Both the position numbers and the translations under genes were made by a program. Positions 6,260-13,258 of a stretch of 27,480 bases of DNA are shown piece after piece. This stretch comes from Bdellovibrio sp. (GTDB taxonomy: Bacteria > Myxococcota > SpSt-1050): assembly GCA_020725805.1 (NCBI GenBank), contig DYEF01000030.1:1-27480 (forward strand), read 5' to 3'. Every line of letters begins with the position of its first letter. Position 1 is the first letter of the stretch. The notes under the pieces were generated by a model, which was not told the origin of the DNA, did no database searches, and was given only the letters and a program-made list of their open reading frames with translations.

Positions 6260-8485
6260 ATGAAGAGCAGACACAAAAATATAGTTTTTTTATTTCTTTC
6301 CGTTTTTACGGTATTTCTTTTTCAGACCTGTTCGCAGGACTTTTATGCAGACCTCCCCTGTGTGACGAATGACGATTGTCCGAAGGGATATCACTGTGAG
6401 GCCGACGAGACAGGAAAGATGACCTGTAAGAAGGGAGAGACGGAACAGACGGCAGGGGTGACCGTTACTCCCGATGAGATAAGCTTCGGTGATGTCCAGC
6501 TGAGGGATAAAAAGACCGATCAGATAACGATTACAAATAAAAGTCCGTCGAAGGCAAAGGTAAATATTGCTCTCGACTTTGCAAACAAGTCAGACGAGTT
6601 GTCGCTCGAGAAGAAGACGCTCTCTGTAAATTACAACGAGACCGTAAAAGTCGGGGTCACGTATTCCCCGAAGAAGGTGGGTTCCCTTGCACAGAATCAG
6701 GTAAATATATTTATGGTCTCAGAGGGTAAATCCAACAAGGTCAAGAATGTGCTTCTCTTCGGAAAAGGGATTGACCCGAACATTTCTGCTGACCCGATGA
6801 TTCTGGATTTCGGTAAACTATATCCCGGCAATAAATCGGAATTGAAGACAATTACAATCTCCAATACAACCGGCGGAGCCCTGAAAATAACGAACATCTA
6901 TATCAGTGAGAGCGCGGTCTCTGATGCGGGTGGTTCCGAGATCGCGGAATTTGAGATAAGTGAACTTCCGACTTTCCCTGCCTCAATCAGTGAAAAGGAC
7001 GCATTTGTTGAAATAAAGGCCCAGTTTAAGCCAAAAAAGACAGGAGTCAAACAGGCAAATCTGATAGTCGAAAACACAGATATCGATAATCCCGGACTGG
7101 TTGTGACATTAAAGGGAGAAGGCGCTAGTTGTGAGCCTGATTATTACGATATCAACGGTAAGCCCGAGGATGGTTGCGAATATTACTGTGCGCCGAAATT
7201 AAAGGGCGTAGATATCTGTGACGGTGAAGACAATGACTGTGATGGTGAGATTGACAATGCTCCGTCTGATCAGGCGTGCCCTCTCAAGGATAAGGATAAG
7301 AAACATGTATCGGCAACGGCCTGTATAGAAAAAGGCGGAGAGAAGGTGTGTATTATTGCAGAATGCGAGTCCAATTACTGGGATAATGACGGACAGTACG
7401 ACAACGGTTGTGAAGCGGAGTGTGTAAAATCAAACAACGGAATAGAGATCTGCGACGGTGTCGATAATGATTGTAACGGGAAGACTGACGAACTAAATCC
7501 CAACACGATGTGTAAACCTGTTATGAATTCGAGCGAGGCACAGTGTGTTCAGGGGAAGTGCGAATATGTATGTAATTACGGATATGGGAACTGTAATGAC
7601 AACTGGGAAGACGGGTGCGAGACAGATGTGAAGAGCAATAGCGAACACTGTGGTAAGTGCAAAAACCCCTGTATGCCGGACAATGCTATAGGTATGTGTT
7701 CTGATATGCTCTGCAAGGTTGTGAGCTGCAAGAGCGGATATTATGATATAAACAAGGACCCTGCCGATGGCTGTGAGTATCAGTGCACACCTGATGGTCA
7801 GGAAAAATGTGATAAGAAAGACAACGATTGTGATGGGACTACAGATAATGGGGACATAAGAATACTCTGTCCAACCAATATTTATACAACATTTGCCTGT
7901 GAAGAGGGTGCCTGCAAGATTACAGCCTGTACCAAGGGCTGGTACGATGTTGACAAGGTAGTAGATAATGGTTGTGAGTGTCAGGCAAATGATACGTATA
8001 TGGGAGGAGATACCTGCATAGGTGCATATAATCTTGGTGAGTTTAGTTCATCTAAACAGAGTCTTGATATACAGACAAACCTGCTCCCCGTTGGTAGGTC
8101 TGCATGGTATAAGGCTACTTTTAAGGATGATGTCAGCGAGGATATTGCTGAGGGTAAGGATTTATTCCATATAAATATCAGGTTGTCCGCAAATCCTCAG
8201 AATCAGTATGGCCTTGATATATATGAAAGCGATTGTCAAAACGGAAAAATCTTTCTGGACTGTTCCGGTCAGGATTATCATTATGCAACAGATTTCAGGC
8301 AGGGAAGTACCAGTGCACCTGATACATCTGCGACCGGAGAGAATCCCTGCTATGGAAGCGGCAATGTTATCGGTAAAAACCTCTGTAAAAATAGTACCAT
8401 AACAATCTATTTTAGGGTTTTTAGGACAAATACTGCTACACCGACCTGTGAGAGTGCAAATGTCAGAATAGATTTTACGAGATGA
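6260..8485 (+). CDS. secreted lipoprotein with ASH domains and MopE-like Cys-rich motifs
   Basis: A 741-aa protein. A basic start plus hydrophobic core ends at Cys24 (LFQTC), a non-canonical lipobox, so it is probably a lipoprotein. A short Cys module (CVTNDDCPKGYHC, 34-46) follows. Next come two ASH/SPD-2-like beta-sandwich domains with the ISFGDVQ and LDFGKLY openings (about 67-170 and 175-288). A Cys-rich part (291-575) holds three CDGEDNDCDG-type motifs (320, 398, 517), as in MopE-like proteins, and one GNCNDNWEDGCE...CGKC module. The C-terminal domain (about 590-741) is uncharacterised. These modules are typical of surface proteins in Myxococcota-like bacteria. The Asp/Asn/Cys motifs could bind Ca or Cu. 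The promoter directly abuts the ATG, suggesting leaderless expression. Confidence 0.85.
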   Translation: MKSRHKNIVFLFLSVFTVFLFQTCSQDFYADLPCVTNDDCPKGYHCEADETGKMTCKKGETEQTAGVTVTPDEISFGDVQLRDKKTDQITITNKSPSKAKVNIALDFANKSDELSLEKKTLSVNYNETVKVGVTYSPKKVGSLAQNQVNIFMVSEGKSNKVKNVLLFGKGIDPNISADPMILDFGKLYPGNKSELKTITISNTTGGALKITNIYISESAVSDAGGSEIAEFEISELPTFPASISEKDAFVEIKAQFKPKKTGVKQANLIVENTDIDNPGLVVTLKGEGASCEPDYYDINGKPEDGCEYYCAPKLKGVDICDGEDNDCDGEIDNAPSDQACPLKDKDKKHVSATACIEKGGEKVCIIAECESNYWDNDGQYDNGCEAECVKSNNGIEICDGVDNDCNGKTDELNPNTMCKPVMNSSEAQCVQGKCEYVCNYGYGNCNDNWEDGCETDVKSNSEHCGKCKNPCMPDNAIGMCSDMLCKVVSCKSGYYDINKDPADGCEYQCTPDGQEKCDKKDNDCDGTTDNGDIRILCPTNIYTTFACEEGACKITACTKGWYDVDKVVDNGCECQANDTYMGGDTCIGAYNLGEFSSSKQSLDIQTNLLPVGRSAWYKATFKDDVSEDIAEGKDLFHINIRLSANPQNQYGLDIYESDCQNGKIFLDCSGQDYHYATDFRQGSTSAPDTSATGENPCYGSGNVIGKNLCKNSTITIYFRVFRTNTATPTCESANVRIDFTR

Positions 8486-8573
8486 TAGAGCGGAGATTTT
8501 CCTGAAACTCAGTATCTTTTTTTGTTGAATATTTAAATTTTTTGTAGTATTAATTTAGGCCGATAGATAGAGG

Positions 8574-8624
8574 GCCTCTATTCCTGGAGCGAATATTGTA
8601 GCAAAAGGTGTAGAGGCTTTTTTT
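8574..8624 (+). terminator. terminator after the 741-aa lipoprotein gene
   Basis: GCCTCTA (8574-8580) pairs with TAGAGGC (8611-8617), followed by seven Ts (8618-8624). The loop is long (30 nt). The 5' arm can instead pair with the AGAGG just before it (8570-8574) in a tight competing hairpin. The T-run overlaps the stop codon of the convergent metallopeptidase gene. Confidence 0.5.
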
Positions 8625-10644
8625 ATTTGATCTTTTTGACCGCCTTTTTTGCCGCCTCGATAAAAGGAGCGGTACTGATTTCCTGCCCTGTGGCGTTTTT
8701 CATCCAGAGTTCGGGGAGTATCGAACCCGATTTACACATCCTCTCCATCTCCTTTGCCAGATTTTTACCTTTGATGTAACTCTCAATCTGGAAGTCAATT
8801 ATGTGTCCGAGAGGATAGTCAGGGAGATAGAGGGCGGCATCTATCATATGTGAATAAATTGCGAGTATGGGTTCATCTTTTGTCCTGAATACCGGCGCAT
8901 AATATTTGTTCCATACATCTTTTGCAATCCCTATAACGGCCTTTCTGAGTTCCTCCGGTTTTGCATCAGGATTTTTATACATCCATCTCCAGACATACAT
9001 ATCGACGAGTGAAACACCTGCAATTTCATAGGTTGCCCAGAATTTTTCGAGGATTTTAAGATTTTCCTTCTCTTCGTCAGGTTCGTCGAGTCCGAGTACA
9101 AAAAGGTCTCTTCCCTGAAACATAAATGCAAAAGACTCTGTAAAAGCAGTATTCGGGACGCCCCTTAGAGGATAGTAATCCATTCTGTTCAGCGTAAAGA
9201 CCTGCTCTACACAATGGCCGAGTTCGTGCATTGCGATATTAAAGCCTTTGTAGTTCATCCCGCCCTTGGGTACTCTTGTCCTGAGATGTGCCTTGTCACT
9301 CTTCATCTCCGCACCCATTGCGTGTCCGGCTCCTCTGGCGGGGTCAACCTCGATATGATTTGCAAGGAATTCCGCTGTCTCTTTTTCAAATCCGAGTTTT
9401 TGCAGAATGTTTGGTATGTCCTTCGAAAAGGCCTCGAGTGTCGGATATTTCTGACTCACGATTCTGTCGAGTTCCTCTTCTTTGTATCTGGCATTGGGTT
9501 TGAATCCGGCATACCATATGTCGAAAGGTCTCAGTTTTCTGTTGAGCCGCTTTTCGATTAACTTTGCAATATCCTTTCTGACATCCGAATTGAGTATAGA
9601 AATCAGCAGTTCTTCAACCTTCTCTTCGGGAATCTGTCTGTCACGGTCGAATCTCCGTGCTATATGTGTAGGTGCTCCCGGTGTATATTTGTCAAGCAAT
9701 CTCTCTGCATCGAATATCTTTTTGAGGTTCTCATATCTTATTGAATTTTCCTCTGCAAATGTAACGGTTTTTCTCCCCTCTTTTTCGAATACCTTGTTTT
9801 CAAACGGGTCATAGAGATATTTGTCGCTGTTGATGACCTCCTTTGGAATCTTTCCTTCGATTATGTTCTTCATTACCTGAAAGATTATCTCCTGGCGAGT
9901 GAGCCCTCCCTCCTTTGCGTACTGGGCCTTCAGCTCATCACGGAGTCCCCAGTGTGATATGAGTTTGAGTTCTTTCGGAAAATGAGTCTTATCCTTGTGT
10001 AACAGATTACCCATAAAGATGTTGTACTCACTAATGTAATTATCAACCCGGGTAAAGGTCTCATTGAGTCTCTGGTTTATCTCTGCGGGAATTCTGTCGC
10101 GGAATGGTTCGGCGAGCTTGGCCATTGCCCACTCCTTCCTTCCCCAGTTTCCGGAAAGAGATGATTTTTCGTTTAACTCATACGTCGGAAAATTCAGCAG
10201 CATTATAAATGCGAGCTTGTTTTTGAAAAAGTCGTCGATGACGTGAGCTGCCGGATTGTATTCTGCAAATATATAATCGACCTTCAACGGTTCACCAAGG
10301 TCGAGCTGAAGCGGTCTTGCAAATTCTCTGGAGATAACCAGCATATTGCCGTTTAGGACCTCCATATTTTCGAGAAGTCTTGAAAAAGTCTTTTCGAGCT
10401 TATCTTTATCCGTAATGAAGTTCTCTTTAATAAAATCCTTCAGATTGCCGTCAGCCTCAGTAAATAGCGGCGCTATTGCTCTTATCCCCTTTTCGAGTCT
10501 TGTATGCTCTGATTGAGGTATCTCCTTTTTTATCTCTTCGGTCAGATTTCTGATGTCATTCTCACTCATCGCCTTCATCATATCAGCACCCAAAAACAGA
10601 ATAGTTGAAATCATTGTTACAAGGGTTAATAAGTGATATTTCAT
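8623..10644 (-). CDS. secreted HExxH metallopeptidase (M3/M2-like gluzincin)
   Basis: A 673-aa protein with an N-terminal signal sequence (hydrophobic core about 4-20, likely cut near 25). The zinc site HELGH is at 473-477 and the third ligand is probably E503 in NTAFTESFAF, 26 residues later. This is the gluzincin spacing of M3 oligopeptidases and relatives. The C-terminal stretch (597-670: YSHMIDAALYLPDYPLGH, then KSGSILPELW and GQEISTAPF) matches the conserved tail of M3-like helical peptidases. It should act in the periplasm or outside the cell on peptides; substrate unknown. AGGAGG lies six bases before the ATG. The gene is monocistronic. A possible promoter, TTTACA-17-TATTAG, sits around 10720-10750 on the minus strand. 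Assignment to M3 rather than M2 or M32 is tentative. Confidence 0.85.
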   Translation of the reverse strand: MKYHLLTLVTMISTILFLGADMMKAMSENDIRNLTEEIKKEIPQSEHTRLEKGIRAIAPLFTEADGNLKDFIKENFITDKDKLEKTFSRLLENMEVLNGNMLVISREFARPLQLDLGEPLKVDYIFAEYNPAAHVIDDFFKNKLAFIMLLNFPTYELNEKSSLSGNWGRKEWAMAKLAEPFRDRIPAEINQRLNETFTRVDNYISEYNIFMGNLLHKDKTHFPKELKLISHWGLRDELKAQYAKEGGLTRQEIIFQVMKNIIEGKIPKEVINSDKYLYDPFENKVFEKEGRKTVTFAEENSIRYENLKKIFDAERLLDKYTPGAPTHIARRFDRDRQIPEEKVEELLISILNSDVRKDIAKLIEKRLNRKLRPFDIWYAGFKPNARYKEEELDRIVSQKYPTLEAFSKDIPNILQKLGFEKETAEFLANHIEVDPARGAGHAMGAEMKSDKAHLRTRVPKGGMNYKGFNIAMHELGHCVEQVFTLNRMDYYPLRGVPNTAFTESFAFMFQGRDLFVLGLDEPDEEKENLKILEKFWATYEIAGVSLVDMYVWRWMYKNPDAKPEELRKAVIGIAKDVWNKYYAPVFRTKDEPILAIYSHMIDAALYLPDYPLGHIIDFQIESYIKGKNLAKEMERMCKSGSILPELWMKNATGQEISTAPFIEAAKKAVKKIK

Positions 10645-10890
10645 AAAAACCTCCTGAATAAAAAATTGTTTTTGATCTGTATTTCAACGGTAACGGCTCC
10701 ATCAGGTAAAAATTCCTAATATAACAAAGATGGATTTATGTAAAGGTTTATTGGGATTGGTATGGAGAATCTGGTATTGGGCCGGGATTGTAAAATCCGG
10801 AATACAGAATTGCCGGACAACTTCTTAAAAATGTGCATGTATTTAAACAAATAGGTGATTTTTGAAAAAACATTGAATTAAAAAATTATA

Positions 10891-10907
10891 CTCAAAAGTG
10901 CTAGGTA
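10891..10907 (+). repeat. 17-bp direct repeat, copy 1
   Basis: CTCAAAAGTGCTAGGTA; copy 2 at 11086-11102 differs at one base (CCAGGTA). The core AAAAGTGCCAGG resembles the start of short interspersed palindromic elements that some bacteria carry beside RAYT transposases. No matching inverted arm is present here, so these may be decayed copies. That link is inference from memory of the pattern. Confidence 0.45.
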
Positions 10908-11085
10908 TATATTCTGTAAAAATTCTGTAAATTCATATGAGTATATTCAAATCATTTAAATAATCAGCTAAAAACAGTTAATCCATGTTCAGTAATTTAA
11001 GGTATTAAAAGTTTGGTGTATTAATGAATACCGGCATATTGATATTGCAACTGGTTGAAATAACGTCTGTTTTTTGTAATCTCTC

Positions 11086-11102
11086 CTCAAAAGTGCCAGG
11101 TA
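11086..11102 (+). repeat. 17-bp direct repeat, copy 2
   Basis: CTCAAAAGTGCCAGGTA, 195 bp after the first copy and 16 of 17 identical. The following GGGTAAAGTAC contains a partial inverted echo (GTAC), but it does not build a convincing hairpin. Confidence 0.45.
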
Positions 11103-11168
11103 CGGGTAAAGTACGTCCAAGTAATAGGAAAGGAGTAAGAAAGGGGTGTCAAAAATAAATACGGTTTG

Positions 11169-11210
11169 GTGATTTAAATCACTTGCAAATTGATTAAATA
11201 TTCATACAAT
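11169..11210 (+). promoter_or_regulatory. tetR operon promoter with 14-bp palindromic operator
   Basis: GTGATTTAAATCAC at 11169-11182 is a perfect 14-bp palindrome, and its last base immediately precedes a -35-like TTGCAA (11183-11188). TACAAT at 11205-11210 is 16 nt further on; an overlapping TATAAT sits at 11210-11215. A second AAATCACTT half-site occurs at 11229-11237. This fits autorepression by the TetR protein encoded at 11264, but binding is inferred from position only. Confidence 0.55.
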
Positions 11211-11263
11211 ATAATTGAAAAGTATTTCAAATCACTTTTCATAACAGGAAGGAGACTTATTAT

Positions 11264-11896
11264 ATGAAAAAATATAAACCTCCCAAACCAGATGAACTTT
11301 TACCGATAGAAGTGATTCTGGATGCCGGGCTAGCAGAGTTTGCAGAGAAAGGGTTATCTGGTGCGAGGATAGAGTCAATTGCGTCGAGGGCCAAGATAAG
11401 CCCAAGCCTGCTCTACTACTATTTTGATAACAAAGATGAACTCTATCTGTCTGTGCTGGAATATGGGTTTAGAATTGTTTTTGAACAGTTGGGAGATAAG
11501 TTGAAACTGGAAACGGATTTTATGAATTCGTTTGGCAGCGGGTTTATGTCTACGTATGAGATTCTGAAGGCTAATCCGAATATTACAAGGCTGTTGCTTA
11601 GGGAATGCGTTGACGGGGCAGTCTATCTGAAAAAACTAAGAGAGAAACATCCGGAATGGGTTGGTTCGAATGTAAGGGTAATGGTTGATAAACTGAAGGT
11701 AGCAATTAATGCAGGTCTTGTCAGGAATGTAGATCCGGAAAGAACGATTGCTCTGGCAACTGCTTCGATATTTTTAATTCTGGGAGCAGGTCCGGTTTTG
11801 CAGCTGATGAATATTTCCGAAGATTTCAATGACGACCCGTATCTCTGGTTTTCGGTGGTTATTGATATTTTTGCCAATGCATTGAGACCCAGTTAA
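11264..11896 (+). CDS. TetR/AcrR-family transcriptional regulator
   Basis: A 210-aa protein of typical TetR length. The N-terminal DNA-binding domain is clear at residues 13-62: ILDAGLAEFAEKGLSGARIE, then IASRAKISPSLLYYYFDNKD with the family's YYYFxNKxEL ending. The C-terminal half (about 65-210) is a helical ligand domain with no recognisable ligand. GGAAGGAG lies 9 nt before the ATG. It heads a probable operon with the two lipoprotein genes downstream (20-nt gap to the first). A perfect palindrome in its promoter suggests autoregulation, so the surface lipoproteins would be induced when its unknown ligand is present. Confidence 0.93.
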   Translation: MKKYKPPKPDELLPIEVILDAGLAEFAEKGLSGARIESIASRAKISPSLLYYYFDNKDELYLSVLEYGFRIVFEQLGDKLKLETDFMNSFGSGFMSTYEILKANPNITRLLLRECVDGAVYLKKLREKHPEWVGSNVRVMVDKLKVAINAGLVRNVDPERTIALATASIFLILGAGPVLQLMNISEDFNDDPYLWFSVVIDIFANALRPS

Positions 11897-11916
11897 TTCA
11901 ACAAAGGAGGGAGAAT

Positions 11917-13146
11917 ATGATTCACAGAAGAATTTGTGAAAGAAAAACAGACAAACCGGTAAAATTGCTTTTCTTTTTGCTGGCCTGTCTCCTACTCACC
12001 TATTGTAGTGAAGATTCAGAGAGTAATGACATCTCATACTCAGACGCAGGGAATATTACAGATGCTCAGGAGGTTGTTGCAAATGTGGAAGGTGTGTCTT
12101 CCGATAGTATCAACGATGATTTCGAGGTTCTGGACCCTGTAACTGCGGCAACAGCAGCAACCTCAATGGCTTTAGAGTCTGATGAGGTATACGCCGTGAT
12201 TGACTCTTCTGCTACCCCGCCCCCTCCTGTGAGGGCGAAATCTGTGGGGAATGAATGTGTAAGAAAGGATATTAAGGTTGATACAATCAGGCTCAATTAC
12301 GACCAATGCAAGCACGCATCAGGGAATATCAGTATGTCCAGACAGGCGATTGGCAAGTGGCTGATTCACTTTGAAGACGATTTCCATATCTTTGGTATAA
12401 AGATCAACGGATTTATTCTTCTGTCGAGGAAGGATAAGGGATTATTTTCATTTTTAAGCGTTGATTCAAATGCCCAGAAAGGCGGTGAAGAGCCGTTACT
12501 CGCCGAATGGAACGGAAGAAATATTTTTCTAAAAAGAAATATTACCATCAGGGGCGAAATCAGGTCTGTGGAATCTCCTGCATCGCTTTTTGAAATTACA
12601 GGAGAGGGACTTATTTTGCGGTCCGATGATTCAGCTTTTAAAATGAACCACCTTATCGGACAATTATTTGGTGAGTCAGGAATCAAACCCCTTCTTTTTC
12701 CGCGTCCTCTGGATTGCAGGTGCCCCCATTCAGGGATACTTTCGCTTAATGGACGATTGTCTGCGAAAGTCAGAACAAATCTCTCTTTTGAGGTTGCAAA
12801 ACAGGTTTATAATCTTATTGTTGACTTAGGAGATTTTTCTTCTGATGCAGTCGTCGGATTAAAATTTAATATAAATACCGAAAACAGGATAGAAGAGACT
12901 GTTGTAAAAGCAACATCGCCGATTGAAAGCGGCGGCAAGAGCTATACGGATTCTTTTCCTGTGCCAAAAGAGAATATCCTGAAGGCTCTCTCTGAATCTG
13001 CACATCCTCAGAGTGTAAAAGACGCGATAAGTTCCTATATCTCGAAAAAGCAGATATCTGTCGGTAATATCGGTGAAGTGTTTGCAAATTCCGTGAGGGA
13101 TTCCTTTGTAAAGACGTATTCAAAGGATTTGTGCGTACTGGAGTGA
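11917..13146 (+). CDS. 409-aa lipoprotein, paralogous in design to the next gene
   Basis: The N-terminus has a basic region then VKLLFFLLACLLLTYCSEDS. The lipid-bearing Cys is either C24 (canonical LLAC) or C30, which is followed by the Asp/Ser-rich linker. Next come an Ala-rich helical stretch (about 68-85), a Pro patch (TPPPPV, 90-95) and a beta-rich domain with CRCPHSGILSLNGRLS near 268-283. The same order (acidic linker, helical stretch, Pro patch, Cys/Gly beta motif CPLSGSIRISG) occurs in the 1211-aa protein downstream. The two are therefore probably related through their N-terminal halves. No known family recognised. AAGGAGGG lies 6 nt before the ATG, 20 nt after tetR, in the same operon. 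Probably outer-membrane anchored. Confidence 0.75.
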   Translation: MIHRRICERKTDKPVKLLFFLLACLLLTYCSEDSESNDISYSDAGNITDAQEVVANVEGVSSDSINDDFEVLDPVTAATAATSMALESDEVYAVIDSSATPPPPVRAKSVGNECVRKDIKVDTIRLNYDQCKHASGNISMSRQAIGKWLIHFEDDFHIFGIKINGFILLSRKDKGLFSFLSVDSNAQKGGEEPLLAEWNGRNIFLKRNITIRGEIRSVESPASLFEITGEGLILRSDDSAFKMNHLIGQLFGESGIKPLLFPRPLDCRCPHSGILSLNGRLSAKVRTNLSFEVAKQVYNLIVDLGDFSSDAVVGLKFNINTENRIEETVVKATSPIESGGKSYTDSFPVPKENILKALSESAHPQSVKDAISSYISKKQISVGNIGEVFANSVRDSFVKTYSKDLCVLE

Positions 13147-13162
13147 TTGGGAGGGTTATATA

Positions 13163-13243
13163 ATGGTAGGTTCGTCTTTTATGAAAGGAGGTGAGGTAAG
13201 GAAATTATTGGCTTGTGTTTTTTGGTATTTATTAACCAATTAA
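13163..13243 (+). CDS. 26-codon ORF with lipobox-like LLAC between two lipoprotein genes
   Basis: An ATG at 13163 follows GGGAGGG about 8 nt upstream and opens 26 codons. The peptide has a basic middle (MKGGEVRK) followed by LLACVFWYLLTN, which mimics a short signal peptide with an LLAC lipobox. Its stop TAA overlaps the start of the next gene's ribosome binding site (TAAGGAAAGGAG), so the two could be translationally coupled. A second in-frame ATG is at 13181. It may be a real micropeptide, a coupling leader, or a decayed duplicate of a lipoprotein start. Confidence 0.35.
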   Translation: MVGSSFMKGGEVRKLLACVFWYLLTN

Positions 13244-13258
13244 GGAAAGGAGCAAAAA

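Larger units (their letters stand above)
10645..11263. other. AT-rich intergenic region with divergent promoters and a 17-bp direct repeat
   Basis: 619 bases without a credible gene. The left edge carries the metallopeptidase ribosome binding site and a weak promoter. The right edge carries the tetR control region. Between them I see two near-identical 17-mers (10891 and 11086), short iterations of ATTCTGTAAA at 10911-10930, and otherwise plain AT-rich DNA. No tRNA, CRISPR or transposase remnant was recognised. Confidence 0.6.

Noticed and set aside
6022-6276. Reverse-strand 84-aa frame upstream of etfB
   Set aside because: It would begin at TTG inside the opposing lipoprotein gene, has no SD, and runs through the etfB promoter and dyads.
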